Below, piece by piece: positions 47,215-57,046 of a stretch of 64,000 nt of DNA (position 1 is the stretch's first letter; the number at the start of each line of letters is the position of its first letter). Under the pieces are notes generated by a model that was not told the origin of the DNA, searched no databases, and saw only the letters and a program-made list of their open reading frames with translations. The position numbers and the translations under genes were made by a program. The DNA lies in NCBI GenBank assembly GCA_902702965.1, contig CACRXP010000001.1, forward strand, positions 1,278,160-1,342,159, in the 5' to 3' direction. The DNA comes from Spirometra erinaceieuropaei. Its lineage: Eukaryota; Platyhelminthes; Cestoda; Diphyllobothriidea; Diphyllobothriidae.

Positions 47215-48689
47215 CCAACATGCATTATAACTTATGCATACACCTGGAACTCGAAATTTCGCCTTCAGTAATGAGAGGAGCCCCAAGTAACTATTCGAAT
47301 GGTCGAACTACGTAAACAGAAGTGTTGATAGGCACAGTCTGATTTTGGTTGCTGGGGGTAAATCGACACTTTTTGAGGACAGTTGCATCGGCCAGTAAGG
47401 GGTTGTGTTGTGTGATTGCCCCTGGGTCCCCTCTTCAGACTCAAGGCCATTTGTCTGCGTTTCACTGACAAGCCGCCGGCCCACATCGAAGCGCGATCCC
47501 CACAGACGGGCATCTATGAACTGCTGCACGGGTCTGTAGAGTCAGTGGAACGCAGGGTAATCGGTGAGATGCGCCCCACACGAGTGACAGAATCTACTGG
47601 AATGTAGTTGGTCTCTCGCTAAATGTCAGAATTTCGGGCTGAGATCTCCATCTTTTTGGCGCCTCGGCCACTTTCTGTCATGCAGTTTCTTGAACATGAC
47701 GGTGGAAGGTGGGGGGGGGGGGTTGGGGGGCTGAGTCACCTTTGTCGGGAATGAAAGTCAATGGGAGCCATGAATCATCCGGGGGAACTGTCCGCACCGC
47801 TGGCGTCCCGCCTTTGGGCATTCTGCAAAAAACAATAAGACTCTCAGGCCCGGACAACCACTCCTGAGACACGACTCTGCCTCTCACCTTCGAAATTGCG
47901 AACGGTAACCACGCCGCTAGGAATGAAGACTGGAAGATGCGCTGGCACCAACCCGAGAAAGACAAATCATTTGACAGTGTCAATGGTCGGGAGTTTGATG
48001 ACAACGGCTGTATGCTTGGGTTTTAGCCGGTTACGCAGTTGGGACGTTTGCTAAAGGTATAATGAACGATTCGCTAATGATAGTCAATTTGTAGAGTTAA
48101 AGATGCACCTGTAAAAAAATCCATCCGCTTTCTTAATCTACTTATTCTTCTTCAAAAGAGTCGTCATATTCCTCTTCCTCAGAGGAGCGACCATATTTGT
48201 GTGTTAAACCCCAGTATTCGCTTCATTACTAGTTTTCATTGCAAAAACCAAAGAGAACTGGAACTCGGTTAAGAAACTGGACCCAGAAAGTCCGATAACA
48301 GAGTAAAAAGTGGAAATTTGAACAAAAGTCCGAAGAATACAGGATCCTCGCAACTGAAAAGGATACATTCCACTTTTACTGTCGACCAAAATTATTTACC
48401 AACGTGAACATGCCCTCTGAGTAAGTAAGAAAGTTTTCTAAAAAGGTTCTGAGAAGAAGTTCGTGGATTTGGGCTACGACTGTAACATACTTAAGTTCTG
48501 CGAAGATGCTTGCGTAAATGTTGGAGAAGTAAAAGCAAACCAACGTATGTTTTGGACTATTCATCGTCAGACCAGTACAGTAGTATACGGCTTGGTAGAA
48601 CGGCGAAATTTAGAAAACGACAAATAAAAAGTGGTTATCGGGGAGGGGAAGTGTGACGGTGTTCTGACATGTCTGAACAAGAGGGGTAG
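47215..48689. other. Unrecognised sequence with a G-run
   Basis: It contains G-runs at 47711-47722 and 47725-47730 beside TGAGTCA, which might form a G-quadruplex or be sequencing-prone. The frames at 47265-47607 and 47678-48004 show no domain. Confidence 0.4.
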
Positions 48690-48903
48690 GAATAAAGGTC
48701 CAGTTCCATCAGTGGCAGGGGGAGTGAAAGCGTTACAGTGGGCTATGTCTGTTTTTGCTTCTGTAATGCGACGTGGTAGGATGCGGATACGCACATGTGG
48801 CCCTCAACATGGACCAGAGTAGCAGGAGGATCTGAAATAAAATCTGCGGGAACAAGCTTGGGTTGACTTACCGCTTGGTTGTCGCCACTGCTGTCAAATG
48901 TAC
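48690..48903 (-). pseudogene. PLE 3' non-coding end, diverged copy E
   Basis: It aligns by eye with 58935-59155: CATCAGTGGCAGGGGGAG against GTCAGTGGTGCTGGAGG, ATGCGACGTGGTAGGATGCG against GGCGCGACGTGCCATGGTGC, and CTGCGGGAACAAGCTTGG against CTGCGAGAACAAGGCTGG. It is the most diverged of the five copies. It ends exactly where foldback copy I begins, implying the foldback element inserted into it. Confidence 0.6.
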
Positions 48904-49525
48904 GGTAGATGTGCTTACTCTAGAAATGTTAACCGAAATTTTTAGATGCGTTGTCGGCTTGAAAAGATTACTTAGGTGGGACCACAACATTGATTGTCGA
49001 GTGACATAATTCCAAGATGATTCAGTTACTACAGTAGGCCAGCTTTTACGTGAACCTCTTTCCGGCCGCCTAAGATATCTACATTCTATCAAAAAGTGAC
49101 TACTTAAGTAGAATGGAGTTTTCTCATTGGTTTTCGATGCCCTCATAAATTCAAATATGTTTCATGGAAAAATGAATAAAATATGCATTCTTTTACTCAT
49201 TTGGTAAACATTACGCTTTTGTGAATTTGGAAGTTGACAAAGGGTATGATTTCGTCTTCAAACTTTCCCAATCCTCGAATAATTTTAAACTCGAACTGCC
49301 GTTACACCGGCATTCGGGGTTTCCAAACTAAGAGCTGCATACTTTCCGTGCACGAAAAACCATGCATTTATCTACGGTTTTAAGGGGAGGTCATATGGGG
49401 TTCACAAAATGTAGTAGTGGATTTGAACAATATTGTAAACTTTACAAGCAACATTAGTAGATGGAGATACACGATGTTTTATGATCGGACATTTCACGGG
49501 TTTAAAAAATCCCATAATTAGAAAC

Positions 49526-50316
49526 GGTAACAATCGGGAGATGGCACCCAAAAAAATCCGTTACCTAAAACTAATACCTTTAACAGTGGACTCAAACGCC
49601 TTCAGGCTATATCAGCGGTTGCAGGCCTACTTTCGCGCACTACTTGGACTTTCCGCGACAGCCTAACATGGGCTGGCCGAACGAACATCGCAGGAGGTTG
49701 CATTGACGATGGTCGCTGTTACCCAACCTTCCCCATCGTTACACACGTACACCTGAATATACGGCATAAATTCGCATTATGGTGGTTTATTACAAAACAA
49801 AATCACTTTTAAATAGGATAAGTCTGCACAACATGGAACAGGAACAGTTCCTAGGCATCTGTCAAAAAGATGGCATTGAGGCCAAACCAAAAATGATACT
49901 GTACTTCGTCTATGTGAGCCCACACAGCTTGACCACATAGAGGGTCTCCCTCGTGGAGTTTCCTTTTCAGTCTACTCCAGTATGCCTCAATGGCATTGGT
50001 GTGCCGTCCGGTGGTAGGGTCCTTGGAGTTCTTTGAGTGGTTATTAGAGAAATATAGATAACCCTCTGTAGGAAGACGATTATACGCCTTCCACTCGTCC
50101 GTTACCACTATACTGTCTTTGGCGACCTATTTTGTAATAACGGAACGGAGAGCGGGCCAACTTCGATCATTCAACTGTTCAAATAAGGCTTTCCGTCGGC
50201 TAGTATCGTACATTGCGACCAGCCACCACCCATAAAACCCCTATTACCACCTGCCCCGTAAGACAGGCGGCTTTGGTTAGGCGGATTTTTTTGGGTGCCA
50301 TCTCCCGATTGTTACC
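49526..50316 (-). mobile_element. Merlin-type (IS1595/IS1016-like) DNA transposon, internally deleted
   Basis: Perfect 35-bp terminal inverted repeats (49526-49560 and 50282-50316) begin GGTAACAATCGGGAGATGGC. They are flanked by an exact 8-bp duplication TTAGAAAC (49518-49525 and 50317-50324). Merlin elements of animals make 8-9 bp duplications and encode an IS1595-like DDE transposase, both seen here. The 791-bp length is too short for a full element: the transposase N-terminal half is missing, with coding sequence starting only about 45 bp inside the right terminus. The insertion into foldback copy I makes it the younger event. Confidence 0.92.
49851..50270 (-). pseudogene. Merlin transposase, C-terminal part (DDE_Tnp_IS1595-like), one stop
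   Basis: On the minus strand the frame reads GGNRGFYGWWLVAMYDTSRR, then KALFEQLNDRSWPALRSVIT, K, a TAG stop, VAKDSIVVTDEWKAYNRLP, and onward to NNHSKNSKDPTTGRHTNAIE with AYWSRLKRKL. VTDEW holds the second catalytic Asp and NAIEAYW the catalytic Glu of the DDE-type IS1595/ISXO2-like domain, and the NHS and DP-TG-HTN motifs are typical. The region with the first Asp is deleted. The 85-codon frame (49851-50108) is intact to its stop. It could not act alone, but its termini could be mobilised in trans. Confidence 0.9.
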
Positions 50317-50627
50317 TTAGAAACTTCTTTTAGACCGAATTATACCCTTTCTTCAAGCATAAAACTTAAAGAAAACGCATCTTTCTACCAAATGAGCAAA
50401 AGAACGAATATTTTTATGTATGTTTTCTACGAAATATATTTGAATATATAAGGGTTATAAAAGCCAATGAAAAAATTCATAAAACCTAAGCGGTCATTTT
50501 TTACAAAGTGTAATTTCGGCAGCCGGCCAGAAACAAGTTCGTTTGGAAGCCGTTATCATGAAGTTTTTGAATTATTTTGGGATTATGCTGCATGATGACT
50601 AACATTACAGCCCTACATAAGTGATCA

Positions 50628-53499
50628 CTACGTTTTCTCTCGCTCTTGGCGTCGTCGGCGAGGAGAAACAGCAAAACGGACTTTGGTCAATCTCTTTGAT
50701 CCTGCCCAATGGAAAAAAACCCTGTTACGGCGTGGGCATCTGCATTCAATGACGATCTACATTTGTTGTCGACATCTATTTGTTTCATATTGCATTCCCC
50801 GTCAGATTACAGTCACAAAATGCACTGAATATGCGTCTGCGTATGAGAATACTAGTAGTCTGACATTTTGGTTCCTCAGAAATTTTGCACACTCTTAGTT
50901 TTGACGATGCTTCACGAACTGTTATGGAGTAAACACATTAATAAAGTAAAAAATGAGGGAGCAGACGACTGACACGCATCGTTGTCCAGTTTACTTCCAG
51001 CACTGGCCTAAAGGTGTGTAGACAAACAACGCATTTTCCAAGTACATTTTTTCGAATGATCCTCATCGAACTGTTCTTAGTCTCCATGGGGATTACTTTC
51101 CCAGAAGAGTTGACTATGCCTGTTCCCCATCACCCTGCTTCGCCTATGGGCAAATGTGACGCCTGTTTAGCAGACCTTGAGACTGGACGCCAGGAGTCCT
51201 AGGGATCAAAAGAAAGTGCCCAGGAATCAATCGGTCACCGATTACTTTTAAAGCAAAACGTCTGACAAAAGCAGAAAGAGTTGGTGACACGACTGGGGTT
51301 TCCTCCTGTTCGACGCGATCCGTAACTGACATCTGCTATACTACAAGCAGACAAGATGACTGCACTGCTGTGAGGGTAGCAAACGGTACCGCAGCTGACA
51401 ACTCAAGAGGCCTAGGGGAGCTGATTTAAAGAGACTTAACTCCTGGTCTGGCCCGCACACCGAAGAACTCCCTGCGACCTGAGGACGTGCATCAGAGACT
51501 AGGACGGATGGATTACAGGTCACAAAACTCGGAAGACTACCAGACACACATAAGTGCGTCCTCTGGAGTCGGGATACAGGTCGCGATCCAACGAAGCCTG
51601 TCGGTGAATTCATAAATGACAGTGGCGTTCAGTTCTGTGCACAAATAGTCATTGAACGACTTACTTTCGTCAAGAGTCCTCCACGTTATCTCTTTCATTC
51701 CTTCCCCCTGCCATCCATTTGTGCCCTTAAGTTTCGTCCTGATGGCTTGTCAAACCAGATTGTAGTACTTCTTCGCCTGCGAACGCACAAACATCTCGCT
51801 GCAACCACTCTGCCCATTCAGTAATTCGCATGTCCTCTCGCCTACCAGGGTGACAGAGAGGGCGAATGGCCAGTGGACGTGAGGAACATGAATCACCGGT
51901 GATTGAAAATGCGCAGTTTAATAATTTGGGATAGGTTTGCAGAAAATAAAATCTCTGCATTGTGAAACCTTCCCTGATAGGTTTCTTCAGCTGTCACCAG
52001 TATTGGCCACCTTGCTCAAAATACAAGTCGCTTGTCTTGTAAACTACAGCCCTTAATATCTCCACGCACTGCGTTTTATGCTATGGTCAGCTGTCAAAAT
52101 AAAAAGCACCATATGGTGTCTGTCTGCTAAACAATATCGGAGTAGAATGAAGGTCTTACTACATATGTTCACCCTATCCACCTACGTCCTAATCAGTTTA
52201 CTCCACAAGTTGCTCAGAGAACAGATGGGAAAATGGAGAATCAGAGGAGGAGTACGCATTGGAAAGCGGGCCAGTTGTCTGCTGGGTGCTTTAAATTACC
52301 CAAGAGGTTTCGAAAGCCCTCTGAGAAACCGTTTTCGGCTGCTAAGAAGCTGTGGCTTCCCTCTCGTTACGGCATTACTTCGGCAGCACACAGTGTAGGA
52401 AGAAATGTGAAATATTTTGTTTGCAGCATTGAGGGCCCTTCTGCAGGATCCTAATAGTGATTGTCTTGTATTTCTTTAGAGTGGACAAAAAAATCCTCAA
52501 CACAATATCTGCGAGTATGGACTGAATATAGTGCTGTCAGGCTTCGGTCATAGTATTAGCTCGTGGTGCCTAAGATGTGAATATAAGAGTAAAGGGGAGT
52601 CTGAGACGCTCTTTCCAAAAGCAAAGAGGAGCCGGTCGGTGTAGTGGCCCTTTGAATGGTCTGGACTTTCGGACCAGAGTCCGCCGCTAAGGAAACTAAT
52701 GGGGAAGCTAATGAAAGAGGATCGGTTCTTGTAGCCCCTCGTCTGGTTTCAGCCGTGCGCGAGCTTTTCAATGAGAGTGGATTCGAATTGTGGCAATAAT
52801 GAATGTGTAGTGCGTGGTAGGTGGGGAAAATGGAGTTTACTTTTATATGAGTCGGGGACAGCAGTTCATCCATCTGAAGCAGACGATCGACCTGAACAGA
52901 GTATTCTAAGATGGAGAGAGAGAGAGAGCAGATGAATCTGGAAATTCATAACAAGAGATGGTAATGTGTTCAGCGAGGCTGTTCGCCTTAAGTGCAACAG
53001 AAGAACTTGACAAAAGTCTTCATTTAAACAGCTGAGACGGGCTAGGTGAAACGAGGAGTTCACTTTGACAGAAAACGTCTCCGAAAAAAAAACAGGGTCG
53101 GACCCTCTGTCGTCTGAACTTGCGCCAGCTGTTTTGCCTCTGGTGCACTGCCGCCGCGCCTGGCAACTATGTGGATGAGTCACCGGTTCCTTCCTCCGAA
53201 AATGAATTCCGAGCCTGCGTTTCGTTTGAATACCTGTAACAAGGGGGTAGCATGGCAAACCTCGGGTGTGGTAGACTGGTTAAATGACTTTACTGGGGCA
53301 GTTTATACAAAAATGCCGGCAGATATGGCTACGGTAGTTGAAAGATGGAGCGCTTGGCGCGGAGAAGAGAGATCGGCAGTTTAACTCTGTCCCAGAGAGA
53401 GTTTGATTGCATGGCGTAAACACGCTTCGACGCATAATCGGGCTTAAGGAATGTTGTGATTGCGTAAGTTCTGTGATGATTCCCATTTAAACGTTGAGA
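50628..53499. other. Unrecognised sequence with one (GA)n tract
   Basis: It holds a short (GA)n run at about 52914-52928. Many frames of 60-130 codons overlap on both strands (for example 52866-53258 minus), none with a recognisable domain. The GC content is higher than in the 19-44 kb region. Confidence 0.35.
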
Positions 53500-54245
53500 A
53501 AGGTCGAATCGGCGAACGCATGTTTTCGATTATTTTCCGTCAGGCCGGTACATTAATATAAGTCTATTTAGAGCCGCAAAATTAGAGAAGTAAAACAACT
53601 CGTGAACTTGGGGTAAATGTGTTCAGACTTGTGGCGCAGCGGGACATTTAAAGTCTAGTCTCTGTCAGTGGTGCAGGAAGGGGGAGAGGGGAGGGGAGGT
53701 GGGATAGTCTGACTGAGTTGTGCCCTTGTTTCGTCGCTGTAGCGCGACGTGCCATGGTGCGGGTCGGAATTTTCATGACTCATCTTTTACCAGGGTAGTA
53801 GGAGGGCTTTCATGAAGGCTTTCTGCGAGAACAAGCCTGGATTCATCAATCGTATGGCCACTGTCTCCGCTGTCGCAAGTAGCTGTTAACGTAGGGACTT
53901 GTAGCGTCTTGCCGGCACTTTATATCCGACACGGAATGCTTTGTTGACGTCTACCCGGTGCCCACTGTCAACCACATGAGCCACATTTGCGCTAGAAATA
54001 GACTTTTCCTCGCCTTGTTATAGTCAGGCAGGATGGTACTCTTACATCCGCTTGGATAGGCGCCTTGTTGTTCGACCAATATAGCCTGTTCCACAGGAGC
54101 ACGTGAACGCGTAGATGCACAATGAGGAGGTCTAAAACGGCAGCTTATCCTTGTCACCAAGGCGGAGAAGCGGGGTGCTAGGGAAAATTAGTCTTATTCT
54201 AGCGGCAGGGTACGTGCGTGCAATAGCGGAGTTTAAACGACTGAA
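53500..54245 (-). pseudogene. Penelope-like element 3' end, array copy A
   Basis: Minus strand from 54245: ARTYPAARIRLIFPSTPLLR (RT end), LGDKDKLPF, stop, TSSLCIYAFTCSCGTGYIGR (GIY-YIG with CSC), TTRRLSKRM, then further stops, GEEKSISSANVAHVVDSGHR, VDVNKAFRVGYKVPARRYKS, to a stop at about 53787. The non-coding end follows to about 53500 and carries a hammerhead-like core. 5' similarity stops at about 54245. At least four in-frame stops. It is the same subfamily as copies B, C, D and the diverged 48.7-kb copy. Confidence 0.85.
53510..53547 (-). ncRNA. Hammerhead-like core in PLE copy A (one core base changed)
   Basis: Minus strand: CGGC, CTGACGG, AAAATAATC, GAAA, ACATGCGTTC, GCCG. Helix I (CGGC with GCCG) is intact. 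The CUGANGA box ends in G instead of A, and helix III pairing is weakened relative to copy B. Probably inactive. Confidence 0.45.
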
Positions 54246-55164
54246 CTGTAACTTCCTGAAAAGTGCCCTTTTAATGCAATAAATGAAGCATGCAGCGCAA
54301 ATAGGCTTTTTGATTCATATATTTAAGGGCACCACTCCGTATCTCCTAGTAGACCCCTATCACCTGCATTATCGCATTTACAGGTGTACTTGTGCCGTAG
54401 TTCAGGGGGGAGGGTGTACACGTTCTTCAACGCTCCCCCCACGATTTCCCCCTACTGCGTCGACTGGGTCAGCTCAAAACCTAATTCAGTAAAGTTCTTG
54501 AGTTTCCGGACTTTGGTCCCTGACGCTTGAGAAGAGGGCGGATCGAGTCTTCCAGATCCACTGTCCCAGATCTTCTTACATGAAGAGGCAAAAGAGTGAT
54601 TTCCTTGGGACCGGCTATAGCAGGCATGACCACGGCCCTAGTAATTGCTAGCAGGTACGGTGAATAAAAGTGCTTGAATCATGCATACGAGGTAGTTAAT
54701 CAGGCAGCTTTCCTCGATTGGATGCAGCGAACGAAGTCGCTAATCATTATGACTCTGTGTCAGAGCTTTGGAGGCGCAGCGGGCAGTTGGATTTAACCGC
54801 AAGATCCGAAATGCAAACCCTGAGCACTAACTGCTGCACTATGCCGAGGTCAGACTGAAGGCAGGCGGAAGGGTTTGTTACTGTCATCTTCTTCCTACAC
54901 TTAGATCCCAACATACAAAGCGGAGCGGTGAAAAATGATCAGATAGTTGCCCTCTTGAATCTCAAGACCCGGTTCATGGGCTTTTTTTAGTTTGGAACTC
55001 ATTCACTGTAGGCCCACTGGGGCCGGAATTCGGTCCTTGGCTCGTCGTCTAGGCTCATTTGACGTTAGGTTTTATATCTTGTCACGCGACTAATGAATAT
55101 TCGCCTTTAAATCTTCTTATGTTAAGCGCTTGGCAAAGGAATAGAGTAATGCCCATTAACACAT
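54246..55164. other. Spacer between PLE copies A and B
   Basis: No recognised content. A plus-strand frame at 54283-54492 has no domain. Confidence 0.35.
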
Positions 55165-55620
55165 TAAGGAAATTCAAGTCGGCGAACGTACGTTTTCGAT
55201 TGCTCTTCGTCAGGCCGGTACATTAATATAGGTCTGGTTAGAACAGCGAAATTCGAGTAGTAAAACAACTTATTTTCAGACTTGTGGGGCAGCGGGACAA
55301 TTTTAGCCTAGTTTCTGTCAGTGGTACGGGAAGTGAGAGGGGGATGAAGTGGTAGGGTAGTCTGACTGAGTCGTGCTTATGTTTCGCTGCTGTGGCGCGA
55401 CGTGCCATGGTGCGGATCCGAACCTTAATGACTCAGCTTTGACGATGGTAATAGAAGGGCTTTAATGAAGACCTTCTGCGAGAACAAGGCTGGATTCGTC
55501 AGTCGTATGGTCATTGCCTCCGCTGTTGCAAGTATCTGTTGACTTAGGGACTTGGAGCGTCTTGCCGGCACTTTATATATGACACGGAATGCTTGGTTGA
55601 TATCTACCCGGTGCCGAGCC
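55165..55620 (-). pseudogene. Penelope-like element 3' end, array copy B
   Basis: The coding tail on the minus strand reads RHRVDINQAFRVIYKVPARR, then SKSLSQQILATAEAMTIRLT and NPALFSQKVFIKALLLPSSK, with a stop at 55425. The non-coding end and hammerhead-bearing terminal sequence follow to 55165. The endonuclease region upstream of about 55615 is replaced by unrelated DNA, so this is a strongly 5'-truncated copy. Its terminal portion is the best preserved of the array. Confidence 0.85.
55180..55217 (-). ncRNA. Hammerhead ribozyme-like motif in PLE copy B, complete core
   Basis: Minus strand: CGGC (55217-55214), CTGACGA, AGAGCAATC, GAAA, ACGTACGTT, C, GCCG (55183-55180). Helix I is CGGC/GCCG, four pairs. 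The CUGANGA and GAA boxes are complete. Helix III is AACG/CGUU closing on a UA loop, or an intermolecular duplex. The cleavage triplet would be UUC. Helix II is short (GA/UC with a GCAA loop and one bulged A). Position in the PLE terminal region agrees with reported PLE hammerheads. Confidence 0.6.
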
Positions 55621-56178
55621 CTATCACCACACTTCTCATCCAAACAGTTCATACAGCACATACGAACCCACCTCACAACATCCTTCACACGGACAGCAAG
55701 GGTTGCTCACATCATTGGGAAGCACGCTTTTTGACGCAACCTGGTACCTAACCCAGGTAGTGTGTAGCACACACGGACCGCCTGCTGCATCGCTGTCGAC
55801 CATTGCGCCGAATCCCCGCCGCAGATGACTGAGAGACTCGGTCAGGTAATCGGTGCGCTAAAGAGGGAAGAAAACGGCTTATCCACGGCTAACTAACGGG
55901 ACAGCTCAGAACTCTCAGAAGGCGAGCCAGCCTGCAACGTTTCCATCTTAAGGTGGCCTCTATGCCATTCGCACTCAGATGTGGTCAGAGTCTTCCCCTT
56001 GGTTCCGTGAAAAACCATCCATGATGCATAGAACAGGTCGTGCGTGGCAAACGTAGACGGCCTTTTTAGCTTTGTCGGTCACTCTGCCAGATCCCGCCTC
56101 TGGTCCTCTTGATTCGGTTTTGTCACCGATCCCGCGAGCGTGGGGGAGGAGAGGATGCGGCAGACGCTGCGGAAGACC
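55621..56178. other. Unrecognised GC-richer sequence
   Basis: No feature was recognised between PLE copy B and the inverted repeat at 56179. Confidence 0.35.
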
Positions 56179-56320
56179 GGCCCGTTGTCCTGTCGGTTGT
56201 GATCGGGAATATCAATTATGACAGTGGATGCTCGCTGATCAGGTTATGGAACATGGTCGTTCCGTTGTGCCTTGGGGCTCATATTAGAACCCTCGATCAC
56301 AACCGACAGGACAACGGGCC
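56179..56320. repeat. Perfect 27-bp inverted repeat with 88-bp spacer
   Basis: GGCCCGTTGTCCTGTCGGTT with GTGATCG at 56179-56205 is repeated without mismatch, inverted, at 56294-56320. The right arm ends exactly where the tRNA-like SINE head starts. A perfect match among otherwise decayed repeats implies a recent event (local inverted duplication or template switch) or constraint. Confidence 0.92.
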
Positions 56321-56460
56321 CGTGGCTCAATGGTGGAGCGTCAAACTCCATGACCAAAGATCCCGGGTTCGAATCTCAAGTGATCCACACTTGGGGTTGG
56401 GTATGACTGGCTGATGACGGCTAATAAGCCAGAAATGGCCATTCCGGTCTCCCTTGTCTT
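56318..56460 (+). repeat. tRNA-headed SINE-like unit
   Basis: A-box-like GTGGCTCAATGGTGGAGCG (56322-56340), B-box-like GGGTTCGAATCTC (56365-56377), then a tail CTGATGACGGCTAATAAGCC and CAGAAATGGCCATTCCGGTC to about 56458. The tail matches 9403-9455, which lies at the 3' end of a PLE. Within the tail, CTGATGA and GAAA are separated by GGCT/AGCC, so it resembles a hammerhead core, but helix I and helix III pairing is poor. Confidence 0.65.
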
Positions 56461-56535
56461 TGTCGGCTCCATCTCATCTATGTAGATATATATTTGCAGG
56501 CAAAAACGTTTTTGGGGAAAAAATAGAAACATGTA

Positions 56536-56582
56536 TTAGGTAAATTTTCAACACCGGTTCCCCAGGTCGTCATCAGACTCGA
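56536..56582 (-). ncRNA. Hammerhead-like motif 3' of a PLE endonuclease
   Basis: Minus strand: AGT then CTGATGA (56576-56570), CGACCTGGGGAACCGGTGTT, GAAA (56549-56546), ATTT, ACC. Core boxes are complete. Helix II can form from GACC and GGU-containing sequence with mismatches. Helix III is AA/UU. Helix I has only two clear pairs. It sits 50 bp beyond the C-terminal coding end of the PLE copy at 56633-57046 on the same strand, where a PLE hammerhead is expected. Confidence 0.4.
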
Positions 56583-56632
56583 GGAAATGTGCAAAAAACA
56601 ATTAGCATTTCAAATGTGTCGAAAATCAGTAT

Positions 56633-57046
56633 TCATTTGGTGTTTGCGTCGCCGTGTGCGCCATCCCGTATTGATTGGCTTTCGTTTTTTTCACTTTTCC
56701 CTGAGATTTCTGCCATGACGCCTAACTTAATGTGCCGATTGAGGCATGATTCGTCGGAGAGCATGGCTTTAAGGAACTCTCGGCCTTTTTTAGGGGGGCA
56801 TCCTTCGACGATGCGAGTTTTGTCCCATGCGAAGATGTGACCGGTATCAAGGGTGGGTATGGTCATTTGAGACAGGTGTTATCGCCTCTTAATCGCCAGT
56901 TGCTGCTCACGGATACGTGTAGAGATGGACTTTCCTGTCTGGTCACAATATACAGCATCACAGGCATCGTATGGGATCTTATAGACGAATTCTTTTTTAT
57001 CAAGCTAGCCAACCCTATCCTTAGGGTATACAAGCTGGGTGCGTAA
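56633..57046 (-). pseudogene. Penelope-like element: GIY-YIG endonuclease and C-terminus
   Basis: Minus strand: EFVYKIPYDACDAVYCDQTG, KSISTRIREQQLAIKRR, a stop, HLSQMTIPTLDTGHIFAWDK, TRIVEGCPPKKGREFLKAML and SDESCLNRHIKLGVM. This is a nearly continuous GIY-YIG domain with YCDQTG in place of YVGQTG, a single TAA, and the REFL and CLNRHI C-terminal block. It is a different subfamily from the array copies on either side. It meets an oppositely oriented RT fragment at about 57047. Confidence 0.8.

Larger units (their letters stand above)
48904..50627 (+). mobile_element. Foldback transposon, copy I, interrupted by a Merlin element
   Basis: It starts CGGTAGATGTGCTTACTC after TA (48902-48903). Left arm and core (CTGCCGTTACACCGGCATTC) run to 49525. 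A 791-bp Merlin-type element then intervenes, and the right arm resumes at 50317 (TTAGAAACTTCTTTTAG) until similarity ends at about 50627 (CTACATAAGTGATCA). The final part of the right terminus is lost. Without the insert it would be about 0.93 kb, normal for the family. Confidence 0.88.

Noticed and set aside
52620..52700. Possible tRNA-like or structured RNA (GGTCTGGACTTTCGGACC region)
   Set aside because: A small hairpin exists, but no A or B box at tRNA spacing and no second copy in the window.
53951..54160. 69-codon minus-strand frame
   Set aside because: It is a shifted frame of the PLE GIY-YIG region; the true frame reads the CSCGTGYIGR block.
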